Source: Erythrobacter sp. (GTDB taxonomy: Bacteria > Pseudomonadota > Alphaproteobacteria > Sphingomonadales > Sphingomonadaceae). From it: 6,349 nucleotides of DNA. Positions 4,841-6,349 of this stretch are shown piece after piece (within the stretch, counting starts at the first letter, position 1; each line of letters opens with the position of its first letter). The position numbers and the translations under genes were made by a program. The stretch lies in NCBI GenBank assembly GCA_003483125.1, contig DMWU01000132.1, positions 1-6,349 of the forward strand, in the 5' to 3' direction. The notes beneath the pieces are model-generated. The model searched no databases. It was not told the origin of the DNA and saw only the letters and a program-made list of their open reading frames with translations.

Positions 4841-6328
4841 TTAATTGCCAGCGTCTCCGGGCGAATCTTGCTGCGCGCTAACTTCGGCATCTGGCGCTTC
4901 TATGTCAACGGTCCGCGTCGATGTGGCGATAGGTTCCGGATCGCGCTGCCAATCGAAGACCTTGTCTCGCACTCTGTCGTAGTTGACCTGCGGATCGTAG
5001 AGCGGGCCACCTGTGTTGAGGTTGAGGTCGCGTGCCTCGGCCTTGCCCGTGGCGGCCAGTACGCTGAAACCCGCGACGTAAGCATTCCGCCTGGCGGTTA
5101 CCAACTGCGCCCTTGCGGAAAGCAGCTCTTGCTCCGCGTTGAGGACGTCCAGGATTGTCCGATTGCCGATAGAGTTTTCGGCGCGCACACCCTCAAGGCT
5201 CAATTGCGCTGCGGCCACGGCAGCTTCAGAGCTCAAAATTACGGCATTGGCGGCCTGCCAGCTAGAATAGGCAGCGCGTGTTTGCGAAATAACGCTGCGT
5301 TCGGTGGCAATCACCTGCTCCATTGCGGCAGTTTCGCGCGCGAAGGCCTGCCTTTGTCGTGCGGCGGGCAAGCCACCCTGGAAGATCGGGATATTGATCT
5401 GCAACACGAGGTTGGCCGTGGTTTCGCTTTGCCCGAAATTGGAAGAGATCGGTCCGCCCAAGGTGCCATAATAGTCTGTGTAATCGAGCCCTGCGACCGC
5501 GCCCCGCGTCGGCAGGCGGCCCGAACCTGCAACTTCCGAATCATATCCGGCAGCTTCGGCTCTTTCGCGGGCGGCGATCAGGTCCGGATTACTCTCGAGC
5601 GCTGTAACGACTGCCTCACCCACAGTATCGGGCAGACCTGGCAATGGCGGTGGCGGGGTGAGCTTGCCCGGGGCCTTGCCCACCAGCTCGATATATGTCT
5701 CGCGCGCAGCAATCAGATTGGCACGCGCATTACGCAAATCGCCCTGAGCCACGGCAAGCCGCGATTGCGATTGCGCCACGTCGGTGCGCGTCAATTCGCC
5801 GATCTCGAATCGGTCGGAGGTTGCCTGGAGGTTGACAGTCAGCACATCGACCTGGTTGGCCGATAGTTCGACCAGTGCTTCGTTGCGCAACACATCCATA
5901 TAGGAGGCAACGACCTGACTGAAGATGGCGCTCTCGGTGCCGCGCAAATCTGCTTGGCCGGCGGCCACACGCTCTTTAGCCGCCTTGATCGAATTACGGA
6001 CTGCGCCGCCGGAATAGACAGGCACCTGCAAATCGGGCCCGATCTGGAAGCGACGCTCTGGCGCAGTGAAGCTGTTTGGCGAACGCTTGACGAATTCAAT
6101 GTGGTTGGCTGTCGCGGTGATATTGGGTGCGCCCGCCGCTGCCTGAATCGGTACGTCTTCATCGGTTGCGCGCTGTTGCGCCCGAGCACTTTGCAGCGTG
6201 GGATTGCTCAAATAGGCATCGATCAGCGCCTGGCGAAGATCGTTAGCCTGCGCAGGCCCAGACGCCAGCAGGGAGCCGAGAAGCAAAATTGCGCCTATCC
6301 GCCGCCCCTGTTGGCGACATCCGGCCAT
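4841..6328 (-). CDS. tolC: TolC family outer membrane efflux/secretion channel protein
   Basis: An outer-membrane channel subunit of the TolC/OEP family, expected to trimerise into a barrel plus periplasmic helical tunnel that partners with type I secretion or RND-type efflux inner-membrane machinery. With the ATG at 6328 it is 495 aa. Residues 1-28 are a signal peptide (MAGCRQQGRRIG, then a hydrophobic core, cut after AQA). Two OEP repeats follow: about 30-215, ending in the helical-hairpin motif FEIGELTRTDVAQSQSRLA (174-192), and about 240-430, with the matching SIGNRTILDVLNAEQELLSA (386-405). They are joined by a proline-rich stretch (LTPPPPLPGLP, 223-233). IPIFQGG and the YDPQVNYDRVRDKVFDW tail segment are typical. 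The last ~30 residues are acidic and low-complexity. An upstream ATG at 6343 is possible, but GGAG sits better before 6328. The window ends 6 bases past 6343, so promoter and partner genes are not visible. Confidence 0.92.
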   Translation of the reverse strand: MAGCRQQGRRIGAILLLGSLLASGPAQANDLRQALIDAYLSNPTLQSARAQQRATDEDVPIQAAAGAPNITATANHIEFVKRSPNSFTAPERRFQIGPDLQVPVYSGGAVRNSIKAAKERVAAGQADLRGTESAIFSQVVASYMDVLRNEALVELSANQVDVLTVNLQATSDRFEIGELTRTDVAQSQSRLAVAQGDLRNARANLIAARETYIELVGKAPGKLTPPPPLPGLPDTVGEAVVTALESNPDLIAARERAEAAGYDSEVAGSGRLPTRGAVAGLDYTDYYGTLGGPISSNFGQSETTANLVLQINIPIFQGGLPAARQRQAFARETAAMEQVIATERSVISQTRAAYSSWQAANAVILSSEAAVAAAQLSLEGVRAENSIGNRTILDVLNAEQELLSARAQLVTARRNAYVAGFSVLAATGKAEARDLNLNTGGPLYDPQVNYDRVRDKVFDWQRDPEPIATSTRTVDIEAPDAEVSAQQDSPGDAGN

Positions 6329-6349
6329 ATTCAGAAACTCCATTCCTTG

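Noticed and set aside
4619..5866. Long open frame (415 codons) on the plus strand opposite tolC and the popZ start
   Set aside because: It runs antisense to the clearly recognisable TolC protein and the N-terminus of PopZ; its translation has no familiar motif and it is the usual by-product of GC-rich codon use.

Overview
The window looks like chromosomal core sequence from an alphaproteobacterium, most likely Sphingomonadales (an Erythrobacter- or Sphingomonas-like organism). The evidence is a PopZ-family (DUF2497) polar organiser beside a TolC-family protein, a DUF1491 gene, a secreted SleB-type (Hydrolase_2) cell wall hydrolase, and generally GC-rich genes. The genus cannot be fixed from the sequence alone. 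No phage, transposon, CRISPR, tRNA or rRNA sequence is visible.

Layout, left to right. Bases 1-164 hold at most a 33-codon reading frame (74-175) that overlaps the start of a PaaI-type hotdog thioesterase gene (165-638, +). A DUF1491 gene (641-976, +) follows after 2 bp. A 205-bp gap (977-1181) contains a 15-bp interrupted fold-back and then the secreted cell wall hydrolase gene (1182-1835, +), which ends in a clear intrinsic terminator (1856-1895). From the other side, a minus-strand cluster runs towards that terminator: a two-CBS-domain protein (3524-3093), the A-type Fe-S carrier ErpA (3045-2716) and exodeoxyribonuclease III XthA (2678-1905). A small two-helix membrane protein gene (3638-3946, +) is divergent from the CBS gene. 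A second minus-strand cluster fills the rest: a TolC-like outer-membrane channel (6328-4841), PopZ (4795-4373) and a [2Fe-2S] thioredoxin-like ferredoxin (4341-3943). The ferredoxin gene and the membrane protein gene converge so tightly that their stop codons share one CTAG.

Functionally this is mostly housekeeping: envelope work (TolC channel, peptidoglycan hydrolase, small membrane protein), polar organisation (PopZ), Fe-S handling (ErpA, ferredoxin) and DNA repair (XthA), plus a thioesterase and a CBS sensor. I found no convincing new multi-gene system. The points most worth a second look are the fold-back leader before the hydrolase, the short acidic and proline-poor linker of PopZ, the CBS-ErpA-XthA cluster, the shared-stop convergence at 3943-3946, and a sharp AT-rich patch inside the DUF1491 gene.
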